Source: Acanthamoeba lenticulata (taxonomy: Eukaryota > Discosea > Longamoebia > Acanthamoebidae). Taken from it: DNA of 11,316 nt. The stretch lies in contig NAVB01003659.1 in NCBI GenBank assembly GCA_002179805.1, positions 1 to 11,316 of the forward strand, written 5' to 3'. How positions within the stretch are numbered: position 1 is the first letter of the stretch; each line of letters begins with the position of its first letter. Positions 1 through 7,219 of the stretch are shown here, in pieces. The notes under the pieces are model-generated. The model ran no database searches and was not told the DNA's origin. It worked only from the letters and a program-made list of their open reading frames with translations. The translations under genes and the position numbers were made by a program.

Positions 1-440
1 AGGAGGTGCTCCATCTCTCCGGCGGTGAGCTTCAGCGCGTGGCCCTCGTGCTGGCCCTCGGCAAGCCCGCCGACATCTACCTCATCGACGAGCCCTCGGC
101 CTACCTCGACTCGGAGCAGCGTATCGTCGCCGCCCGCGTCATCAAGCGCTACATCCTCCACGCCAAGAAGACCGCCTTCATCGTCGAGCACGATTTCATC
201 ATGGCCACCTACCTCGCCGACCGCGTCATTGTCTACGATGGCGAGCCCTCCATCGATTGTAAGGCCAACGCGCCCGAGTCCCTCCTCAGCGGCATGAACA
301 AGTTCCTCAAGGCCCTCGAGATCACCTTCCGCCGCGACCCGACCAACTTCCGTCCGCGCATCAACAAGCTCGACTCTGTCATGGACAGCGACCAGAAGAG
401 GACCGGCAACTACTTCTTCATGGACAACACCGAAGAGTAA
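1..440 (+). CDS. ABCE1: ABC transporter-like ATPase ABCE1 (RLI1), C-terminal part, 5' truncated
   Basis: This is the 3' end of an ABCE1/RLI1 gene; the reading frame is open from base 3 to the TAA at 438-440. In the family, this soluble twin-ATPase with N-terminal Fe-S clusters splits terminated ribosomes and helps initiation in the cytoplasm. The visible part is the end of the second nucleotide-binding domain. It has the signature LSGGELQR at the very start, a Walker B segment with IDEPSAYLD, and the H-loop in IVEHD. The tail [15 protein letters not shown]...PRINK...GNYFF closely matches the conserved ABCE1 C-terminus. About 145 of roughly 600 residues are present; the Fe-S domain and first ATPase lie outside the window. 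No intron is needed in this part. Identification is very secure because the segment is near-identical to the eukaryotic family as remembered. Confidence 0.97.
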   Translation, partial: EVLHLSGGELQRVALVLALGKPADIYLIDEPSAYLDSEQRIVAARVIKRYILHAKKTAFIVEHDFIMATYLADRVIVYDGEPSIDCKANAPESLLSGMNKFLKALEITFRRDPTNFRPRINKLDSVMDSDQKRTGNYFFMDNTEE

Positions 441-780
441 AAAGAGCAAGCAGCTAGCAAGCTGGCGGCTCTCCAGAGGAAGGGAGAGCCGGCGGCTGTG
501 CTGGGCGGCAGTGGCGTGACCCCCTTGATGTCGTGTGTCCTCCAGCTGTGTCTTGGTGAAATAATTAAATCATCATCCCTCCTCACGACGGCGTTTCCTT
601 GTTTTTGGCCCCTGGTTGTGGCCCTGCCCAGCCCCAAAGAGGCTCCTTCTTCGCGTGTTGTGGCCTCGACGTGGACCTTAGGTGAACGGCCCGACAGCAG
701 CTACTTCGGCCTTTTGCTAAAATTCTTCCTTTTTTTCCTTTGGGCCGCGTAATTGTGCCACGCCCGACGCACCTCGCAAG
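441..780. other. Intergenic region between ABCE1 and AP3M (340 bp)
   Basis: This gap holds the 3' UTR of ABCE1 and the presumed promoter and leader of the AP-3 mu gene. An ATTAAA at 564-569 is the best candidate poly(A) signal for ABCE1. A pyrimidine-rich stretch around 722-742 precedes the AP3M start. Open frames here have no recognisable protein character. I see no RNA gene or repeat. Confidence 0.6.
564..569 (+). terminator. Candidate poly(A) signal ATTAAA for ABCE1
   Basis: ATTAAA lies about 125 bases after the ABCE1 stop and is the only poly(A)-like hexamer I noticed before the next gene. The assignment is inferred from position. Confidence 0.4.
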
Positions 781-2568
781 ATGATCAACAGCATCTTCAT
801 TCTGAACAAAAATGGGTACGCTCCCTTTGCCTCTGTCCACGAATGGCTCGCACTCAAGAGAACATCGGCAGCGAGACGCAATTGGGGAGGCCGTATTATG
901 ATGGCAATTGTGGTGAAAATGGGGGTGAATGATTTGTAATCTCGTCTGCTAGCGAGCTTACCGTTTGCACGGTCACCATTCAGGGAGGTCATAATCGAGA
1001 AACACTACGCGGGTCTGGTGGGGCGAGCAATTTGCGACAAGTTTTGGGATGCAGTGACGGATGTGGAGGATCTGCAGGACGTGCCACCTGTGCTGTCAAC
1101 GCCCAAGTGGTACCTTATACACATCCAACACAAGGGCCTCTTCTTCTTGGCCATAGTCAAGAACGACAACCCGCCCCTGCTCGTCCTCGAGTTCCTCCAG
1201 CGAGTGGTTGAAGTCTTCGGTCACTACATGAGCGAAGTGACCGAGGAAAACATCAAGGACAAGTTCGTCATTGTTTATCAGGCAAGTCGCACCGTCCTCA
1301 TCCTGTTCTGCCCACTTGCGCTCTTTTTCTACAACGAGGGACGTTGTGAGCTGACAGCCGTTGCGGCGACGCGTGCAGGTGCTGGATGAGATGATGGATG
1401 GCGGGTTCCCGTTCACGACGGAGCCAAACATGTTGACCTCGATGATCAACAAGACCAACCTGCTGTCCGAGTTGATGGAGAACATCCCCGTGCCTGGCGC
1501 CCTCAGCGTGCCCCTCCCGATGAACCTGGGCGGGAAGATCGGGATGGGCTCCCGCTCTATCAACCTCGCCTCGCCCACGGGCGTCGCCTCGCAGCTTCCC
1601 CGCGCCACAGGCTCCACCCTCCCGTGGCGCACGGTGGGCGTCAAGTACACGACCAACGAGGTCTACTTCGACATCAACGAAGAGCTTGACGCCATCATCG
1701 ACCGCAACGGCCACGTCCTCCGCTGCGTGGCGCACGGCAACGTCCAAGTCAACTGCAAGCTCTCCGGCATGCCGGACCTCACTCTCATCTTCTACAACCC
1801 GCGCGTCCTCGAGGACCTGTCCTTCCACCCATGCATCCGCTACTCGCGCTGGGACCAGTCCCGGATCCTCTCCTTCATCCCGCCCGACGGCGCCTTCAAG
1901 CTCATGGAATATCGGTCCGTCTCCTGCCCCAGACCAGCGCTCATTTTTTATTTTTATTTCTTTTTCTGACCTCCTTGGTTGCCTTCCTTGTGGGGCCCTC
2001 GTGGGAGGCGCGTCACAGGGTCACGTCGAGCCTCGAGATCCCCCTCTTCGTGAAGCCCCAGGTGAGCTGGACGAACGGTGGCGGTCGCGTGCACATCACC
2101 GTGGGCGCGAAGCTGTCGGTCAAGCACGCCATCGGCGACGTGCAGCTGATCATCCCCTTCTCCAAGCTCGTCTCCTCGACCAACCTCACCGCCACAGCGG
2201 GTGAGGTGCAGTACGACGAGATCAACAAGGTTTGCGTTTGGTGCGGCCTTCAACTCCCTTTTTTCCCCCTCCTCGGGCGCGACTTGTACTCACCTGGTGG
2301 GGAATGATCTCATAACACCATCCGCTTGAGCAGGAAGGTGGGCAAGGTGGGGAAAGAGAAGAACCCCATCCTCTCGGGCAACATCTCGGTGCTCCCGGGA
2401 AGTCCGCAGCCCGACAGCAACCCCATCATCGAGGTCCACTTCAGGGTCAACCAGTTTTCGGCGTCGGGCATCAGGGTGGAAAGCCTCTCCCTCCACAACG
2501 AAAAGTACAAGCCCTACAAGGGAGTCAAGAACATCACCTATGCCGGCAATTTCCAAGTCCGCACATAG
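781..2568 (+). CDS. AP3M1: AP-3 complex subunit mu (medium chain)
   Basis: Five exons fit: 781-815, 984-1281, 1379-1914, 2019-2240 and 2334-2568, giving 441 residues (the human protein is about 418). The product is the medium chain of the AP-3 adaptor, which selects YxxPhi-type cargo for endosome-to-lysosome trafficking. Residues 1 to about 140 are the longin-like N-terminal domain (MINSIFILNKNG, then EKHYAG..., VPPVLSTP, FLQRVVEVF). Residues about 195-441 are the mu-homology domain, with PWR...GVKYTTNE, AIIDRNG, KLSGMPDL, SFHPCIR, LSFIPPDG, and the C-terminal KYKPYKGVK and NFQVRT. The linker at about 143-192 is Gly/Pro-rich and somewhat longer than in animals. All junctions restore conserved text: Trp364 is split across exons 4/5 (TG|G) and Arg290 across exons 3/4. 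Intron 2 is GC-AG. Identification is secure; the exon 4 end at 2240 was preferred over 2229 because it restores the family's Val-x-x-Trp segment. Confidence 0.95.
1282..1378 (+). other. GC-AG intron (AP3M intron 2)
   Basis: The exon ends CAG and the intron starts GCAAGT, with AG at 1377-1378. This phase-0 splice joins VYQ to VLDEM, as the family requires. No GT donor near the junction keeps the frame. The flanks match the extended consensus AG|GCAAGT typical of functional GC donors. Confidence 0.85.
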
Positions 2569-2614
2569 ATCGTTGTGGTGTTCTCCCCATCTTTCTCCCT
2601 TGTCTCTGCCATAA

Positions 2615-2620
2615 AATAAA
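2615..2620 (+). terminator. Poly(A) signal AATAAA for AP3M
   Basis: A canonical AATAAA lies 47 bases after the AP3M stop and is followed by T-rich sequence (2621-2650), as expected for a cleavage and polyadenylation site. The 180-bp gap to the next start also carries the SET gene's promoter; I see nothing else in it. Confidence 0.7.
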
Positions 2621-2748
2621 TCTTTTCCTGTTTCTGTTTTTTCTTTCTTTCCAAAGTTGGCCGCAAGAAAATTATGAAACACACTGGCGGATTTAACCGG
2701 GATTGAGCAAGAGGACTCGCGTGCGGGTGTGGCGCAACAAGGAGAAAG

Positions 2749-4945
2749 ATGCGCCGGTGTGAAGACGCGTACCCTCGCCTCTCTTACGACGATGGGGAGG
2801 ACGAAAGGGGTGCGGCAATAAAGGCATTCTATGCCTGGCTTGCTGCCAATGGGCTGGACGTGGAGCGGCCTTCGCAAGCCAAGGTTCGCTTGGCGTACTT
2901 TCCCCTCACTGGGCGAGGAACTCGGGCCACTGTCACTATACACGTATGGAACTCTTCGCAACCTTCCCGTCTTTGTCGGTAGCTTGCAACTACGGTGTCC
3001 GGTTAACCTCACTTTGTTCGGCAGCCAGAGGACGTGCTTGTAGCAGTGCCACGGCGCCTTATTCTGTCCGTGTCCACAAGCACAGAGTCGAAACTAGTCA
3101 GGGAAGTGCTTCCTGAACTGGAGGGCACCATCTTCACCGACCCGATGGTGTCCCTTGCGCTCTTGCTCCTCTACGAGAAGCACCTGCCGACGTCTTTCTG
3201 GGCGCCCTTTTTTCATATCCTCCTTTCCTGCCCTCTCCTCTCTCCTTCCTCCTTTTGTGTGGTGGTGATGCGCAACGTGGGCGGTTGCTCTGCCTTAACT
3301 CACTCCTCCACGGCTCCTGCCCAGTAGCTACAACTTGCCCATATTCTGGAACAGGTGGGTGAGCGCCTTCTCTTCGGTGCCACACGAGCACAATGACTCA
3401 CCTTACCAATCCCGCAGTGAGGACCTGGCGCTGTTAGAGGAGTCACATACCAACATCCTGTCTCATAGTCGAAACATGCGCATGTCGGTGTTGCGCCTCT
3501 ACTTTGGCTACCTCGTGCCCCTCTTTCACGTTCGTTCTATTCGTCGTTCTCATCCTCAGTTCGAGAAAGGGCGCGTGGCGGACTGACTTGCCTTGAGCTG
3601 TGCAGGAGTATCCGCACATGTTCTCCCCTGCAGTGCACACATTTGATGAACTGATGTGGGCCTTTGCTACAGTTGCGTATTTGGCCATCCACACGAAATA
3701 TTCTCGTTGTGCTTCAAAACTCTTACAACTGCGTTACTATGATGTGTTGTCCCTTGTCAATCCAGATCTGGAGTCGCGGGTACTGGCTGGACAGCCAAGA
3801 CACCATGCCGGCCATCGTGCCTCTTGCCGGTTCGCTTCCGCCCTAAAAACCATACCGCAAGGTTGTGGCTGCTGACGCCAATTGGGGAAGCAGACATGCT
3901 CAACCACCATACGGAGAAAGGTGGAGAAGCGGTAGCGCACTACTTCTATGATGCCGAGGCCCAGATGTTCAAAGTGATTTCCAAGACGTCCTACGCGCTT
4001 GGCCAGCAGGTCCTATTTCTTCTTTCGCTATCCCTGCGGGGCGCTACTCTGACATTTGGGGAGGGGATGGTGGTGAACACCAGGTCTTTACGCACTACGG
4101 CAACAAGCTGAACGGCAACTATCTGGAAGACTACGGCTTTGTATACAGGAACAACCCGCAAAACGAGTTCTACTTGCCCATCCCTGACTTCGTCACGCAC
4201 CATTTGGGCCCTACTCACGAGCGCCACGTGCAGCAGCTTCTCGCGGAACGACACATCAACGTAGTGTACGGTCCGACGAGTTCGGAAGCACGACAGCATG
4301 ACTTACACACATTTCTTTTTCCCGGGCGCGCACAGGGACAAGGTCCTCATTCGCGAAGGCGTGCTTCCATCAAGCGTGTGCAATATGTTTCGCGTGTATC
4401 TTCTGTCCCCGAGTCAGCTGTGCACCGCCCTTGGATTGCCAGTCGTCGACCAGTACCCGCCGGAGACCTACGATACTCAAAAAGTTGAAGAAGAAGACGA
4501 TGCGCCATCGCCACCACCAGCGCACGACAATGGGGCAGGTGACTTCGCGGCGAGCTGCTCGTGCAACCAGGAGCATCCCGCCCCGGAAGGTGACCTCTTG
4601 GTGGATGCAGAGAACGAAGTGGCGATGTACCAACTCTTCGTGCGCTGCTGCGACCACTGGCTGAGCTCCTACAAGACGACCGCCGATGAAGATGAGTCGT
4701 TCATCGAAGACTTTACGGCTCCGCTCACTGCGCGCCTGGTGCGCTTGCTGTTGCATGAAGAGAAGCGCGCCATTCTCAACCTTCGGGCGGGCTTTGAGCG
4801 CATGACCAATTACGTGCTCGAGCACGGGATCACCTGGGAATACACCAGCTTGATATCCGTACCCGCTGCACTTACGCCCTCAACTGACACTCCACCAGGG
4901 GTGGACACCCAGCCTGCCCAACAGCCCGCGGCAGAGGAGCAATAA
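2749..4945 (+). CDS. SET-domain protein lysine/histidine methyltransferase (Rubisco LSMT / SETD3-SETD6 class)
   Basis: Nine exons give 525 residues: 2749-2943, 3025-3214, 3312-3354, 3418-3529, 3606-3671, 3766-3829, 3894-4009, 4084-4265, 4336-4945. The product is a split-SET, SAM-dependent protein methyltransferase. GRG at 55-57 is the SAM-binding turn. SFWAPFF...LPSSYNLPIFW (about 122-141) is the inserted helical segment. WAFAT...WSRGYW (about 198-209) and PLADMLNHH (about 221-229) include the Asn-His SAM contact at 227-228. VFTHYGN...YLEDYGF (263-281) carries the active-site Tyr region. Residues from about 324 form the LSMT-type substrate-binding domain, interrupted by an acidic/Pro-rich insert (about 372-415) and ending in a Pro/Ala-rich tail. 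The substrate cannot be told: SETD3-like (actin His), SETD6-like and RKM-like assignments all fit. The ATG at 2749 is the first one in frame; an upstream ATG near 2674 soon meets a stop. Intron 2 is AT-AC. The last donor (4266) was chosen by phase and is the least certain junction. Confidence 0.88.
3215..3311 (+). other. U12-type AT-AC intron (SET-gene intron 2)
   Basis: The intron begins ATATCCTCC and ends AC at 3310-3311. Near the end it has TGCCTTAACT (3291-3300), a one-mismatch match to the U12 branch-site consensus TTCCTTAAC, with the candidate branch A 13-14 nt from the end. Splicing joins FWAPFF to LLPSSYNLP through a split Arg codon (C|GG) and restores the conserved SET-family segment. 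No phase-compatible GT-AG alternative does so. Confidence 0.82.
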
Positions 4946-4946
4946 A
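4941..4946 (+). terminator. AATAAA poly(A) signal overlapping the SET-gene stop codon
   Basis: The TAA stop (4943-4945) lies inside an AATAAA hexamer. The next gene's ATG is at 5009, so cleavage must fall within about 60 bases and the 3' UTR must be extremely short if this signal is used. Confidence 0.6.
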
Positions 4947-5008
4947 GAAGTGTATTTTTCTTGGCAGCATTTTCCTTTCGCTTTTTCAACCCGATTAGAT
5001 CAATCAAC

Positions 5009-5776
5009 ATGGCCGCACCAGGAGGACAGGGCCAGCCAATTCCCATCACAAGCCTCTCCCTGGAGCAGCTTTCCACGCTTAAGCAGCAGCTTGAAGAGGT
5101 GCAAGCTTTTTCTCGCAATGCAATACCAATCTCTCTCCTCACCATCAATTCGGCCCAATGCAGGAAGCTCAAACGCTTGCCGCTTCGATGCAAAAGCTTA
5201 AGACGGCCGGACAACGATTCCTTGATTCCAAGGAGTCTCTGGCCACCCTTACTCCTGAAACCAATGGTTCGTAGGCTCTACCACCGGCACTGTGACCGCA
5301 GCCCCTCCCCTTGCATGCAACTGCCTTCCTGACACCGCTTGGTTGGGCGTACAGGACGAGAAGTGCTCGCACCCCTTACCAGCTCGGTACGCCACTTCCT
5401 GGAGCAGTGCTCATGTTGTGTTGGTTGAGCTCTGATCGCGTGGTATTTGGGCGCTTGTACAGCTCTATGTGAAGGGCAAGCTCACCAACGTCGAGTCCGT
5501 CATGATTGACATTGGCACGGGCTACTACATCGAGCGGGTACTAACCTGGCGCCTTTACGATGCATGCTGCATGCTTTTCCAGCAGTCCTCGCGTTGTTGC
5601 TTACGCACGTATGTCCCCTGCAGACCCCGCAGCAGGCGCAGGAGTACGTCGACCGGAAGCTCGGGCTTGTGCAAGAGAACGCCGAGAAACTGCAGCAGGC
5701 GCTCCTCACCAAGCGCAAGAACCTCGAAGCGATCATTGGTGTGATGCAGGAAAAGATGGCTGCTGGTGCTCAGTAA
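5009..5776 (+). CDS. PFDN5: Prefoldin subunit 5
   Basis: Five exons fit: 5009-5098, 5164-5266, 5355-5386, 5463-5537 and 5624-5776, giving 150 residues (human PFDN5 is about 154). The product is an alpha-class subunit of the hexameric prefoldin chaperone, which passes nascent actin and tubulin to the CCT chaperonin in the cytosol. The N-terminal coiled coil (about 15-60) has LEQLSTLKQQLEE followed by SMQKLKTAGQRF. The central beta-hairpin region has VLAPLTSSLYVKGKL (about 68-82) and VMIDIGTGYYIE (about 88-99), which are the family's hallmark segments. A C-terminal coiled coil follows (about 101-145). All four introns (65, 88, 76 and 86 nt) are GT-AG and join in frame. The start is 63 bases after the preceding stop; a pyrimidine-rich run (about 4965-4986) in that gap could be the initiator region. 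Confidence 0.95.
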
Positions 5777-5819
5777 AGCAGTTCCTTGCCCCCTTGTCGT
5801 CTTGCCTTTGTACCCCAAA

Positions 5820-5882
5820 ATGCTGGCTCGGCTTGTGGCGCGAAGAAAAACTCATGGCCACGGACACGCGAGAAGATTTTGA
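5820..5882 (+). other. Upstream overlapping ORF (20 codons)
   Basis: An ATG at 5820 opens a 20-codon frame that overlaps the methyltransferase start (5854) in another frame and stops at TGA 5880-5882. It matters only if transcription starts upstream of 5820 in the 77-bp gap. It could then lower translation from 5854. Confidence 0.35.
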
Positions 5883-6977
5883 TCCACCAATCGTCCTCGG
5901 TGGCAACCTCTTTGCTCTAGACGGAGACAGCGATAATGATGACGACCTTCTCACTGCCACGGAGGTCGAGGAGGAAGCTCGTCTCGGACAGCAGAAATCA
6001 TTCCTTTTTGCAGATGAGGTACCGATTTGGACGTCGAGATTGTGTAGTGCATTAGCGACATGTTTTGCTGAAAGTTTGAAGCGAAGTGAGATGGATTTTT
6101 ATTTGTAATTAATCTTGTTATTTTAATTCCTCAACGGGCAGAACCTGCAAGTGCGAGAGCTCGGGTACAGCGCCACGAACGCTGCTTATGTGTGGCCCAA
6201 CGGTGGTCGGTTGGCCACACTGCTGGCTTCCGGTCCACCTCCCGGCACTTCGCCTCGCCTCCTAGAGCTCGGTTCGGGAACAGGTGCGGCGCCTTCTTCT
6301 CAACACCTCACCCTGCAGGCTTATCATGGCCACCAGCTTGACGCGTACGCGGGCACGGGAGCAGGGATCCTGAGCATCTACCTGCGGCGCAAGGAGTGGC
6401 GTGTGGTAAGCAGCGACTACGACGACCCGACGATCGAGGAAAACATCGCGCACAACTGCGGCCTCAACGGCGTGGCGCATCACCACATTCCCCACACCTG
6501 GGGCACGCCGTTCCCGTTCGCTCTCCTCCAAGCCCACTTTGCCGCCTTGGGCGATTCTCGTGCGTTCCCCCAACAAGCTGCTCTTCGCGTGGCAAGGATG
6601 TATCGCCTCATGATGTGGATGAATGGGCAGGACATGATGTGGATGTCGTGGTGGCGTCGGACATCCTGTTGTACGCCGAGCAATACGACAACCTGGTCCA
6701 CACGCTCGTGCAGCTCTTCCGCCACGCCCACGAGACCAAGCTCGCCGCCCTGAACGAGGCGCCGGAGGCGGCACCTCGGGGCTTGCAGTTGGAGGGCGCC
6801 GAGTACCGCTATCCCGTTTTCCTGTTGAACGTAGCGCGACGGCTGAAGAGCACGCCCACCTTCTTCGAGAAAATGGAGAAGGCGGGCTTCGAAATCCACC
6901 ACCTCCGGGACAAGGGCGCCAACGTGGCCATCACACACCGAGAGTTTAATGCCCAGCCTGGCAGCCCGCACCAGTAA
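5854..6977 (+). CDS. METTL21-like (Methyltransf_16) seven-beta-strand protein methyltransferase
   Basis: Four exons are proposed: 5854-6018, 6142-6283, 6365-6515 and 6578-6977 (285 residues). The product is a class I SAM-dependent methyltransferase of the METTL21-like family, whose members usually methylate lysines on elongation factors and chaperones; the substrate is unknown here. The first 55 residues are acidic and probably disordered. AAYVWPNGGRLA (about 69-80) fits the family's Trp-Pro segment. LLELGSGTG (95-103) is SAM motif I, SSDYDD (118-123) is the acidic loop, and HTWGTPF follows at 146-152. DVDVVVASDILLYAEQYDNL is motif post-III, and the C-terminus has PVFLLNVARR, FFEKMEKAGFEI and HHL. 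The third intron is ambiguous: 6516-6577 or 6560-6630 both keep frame (285 or 282 residues). The start is the first in-frame ATG; an overlapping upstream ATG exists at 5820. It resembles plant and protist members more than a named human paralog. Confidence 0.85.
6609..6645 (+). repeat. 13-nt direct repeat with 24-nt period inside the methyltransferase gene
   Basis: CATGATGTGGATG occurs at 6609-6621 and again at 6633-6645. If both copies are exonic they encode two HDVD units eight residues apart. A CAG that could act as a 3' splice site (6628-6630) lies between the copies. Confidence 0.8.
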
Positions 6978-7005
6978 CATTAAAAAAAATATTTAATGAA
7001 TTATT

Positions 7006-7033
7006 AATAAATTAATAATAACAAATAAATAAA
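7006..7033 (+). terminator. Cluster of AATAAA poly(A) signals for the methyltransferase gene
   Basis: Three AATAAA hexamers occur within 28 bases, starting 29 bases after the stop codon at 6975-6977. This is the clearest polyadenylation region in the window. Confidence 0.65.
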
Positions 7034-7103
7034 CAAATGAAAATAGAGCGTCATCGTGATGCCTCCGCAGAGCAGCGTCGTCTATTCTCAGCTGCCCCTC
7101 CCC

Positions 7104-7117
7104 CTCTCTCTCTCTCT
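7104..7117 (+). repeat. (CT)7 dinucleotide run
   Basis: A short simple repeat in the convergent intergenic region. No function is visible. Confidence 0.85.
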
Positions 7118-7219
7118 CCTCTAACTCGCCCTTCTTCCCGGCTCTTCATCGTCGAAGTCGTATATAGGTGTACATGTCTTCGTGTGTGCGCCCGTGGGAT
7201 TTGCACCAGCAGGTGATGA

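Larger units (their letters stand above)
6978..7219. other. Convergent 3' intergenic region, AT-rich
   Basis: The region lies between the stops of two converging genes. 6980-7040 is very A/T-rich and carries AATAAA at 7006-7011, 7024-7029 and 7028-7033 for the plus-strand gene. On the minus strand, ATTAAA (plus 6992-6997) is the only poly(A)-like hexamer I noticed for the Ras gene, which would give it a 3' UTR of about 220 nt overlapping the other transcript. A (CT)7 run sits at 7104-7117. A TATATA at 7161-7166 is not near any gene start. Confidence 0.6.

Noticed and set aside
498..752. Open frame between ABCE1 and AP3M
   Set aside because: It has low-quality composition, no recognisable similarity, and lies where UTR and promoter sequence are expected.
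1096..1828. Minus-strand open frames over the AP-3 mu gene
   Set aside because: They are antisense to confirmed exons and cross its introns with no protein family character.
2230..2240. Donor at 2230 for AP3M intron 4
   Set aside because: Using GT at 2230 loses the Val-Cys-Val-Trp segment and leaves the wrong phase for the acceptor at 2333. GT at 2241 fits both.
3190..3325. Alternative GT-AG intron (GTCTTT at 3192 to CAG at 3323-3325) in place of the AT-AC intron
   Set aside because: It is phase-compatible but would delete the conserved SFWAPFF segment, and its donor is weak. The AT-AC model keeps that segment and has a U12-like branch site.
7161..7166. TATATA resembling a TATA box
   Set aside because: It lies between two converging gene ends, with no gene starting downstream on either strand.
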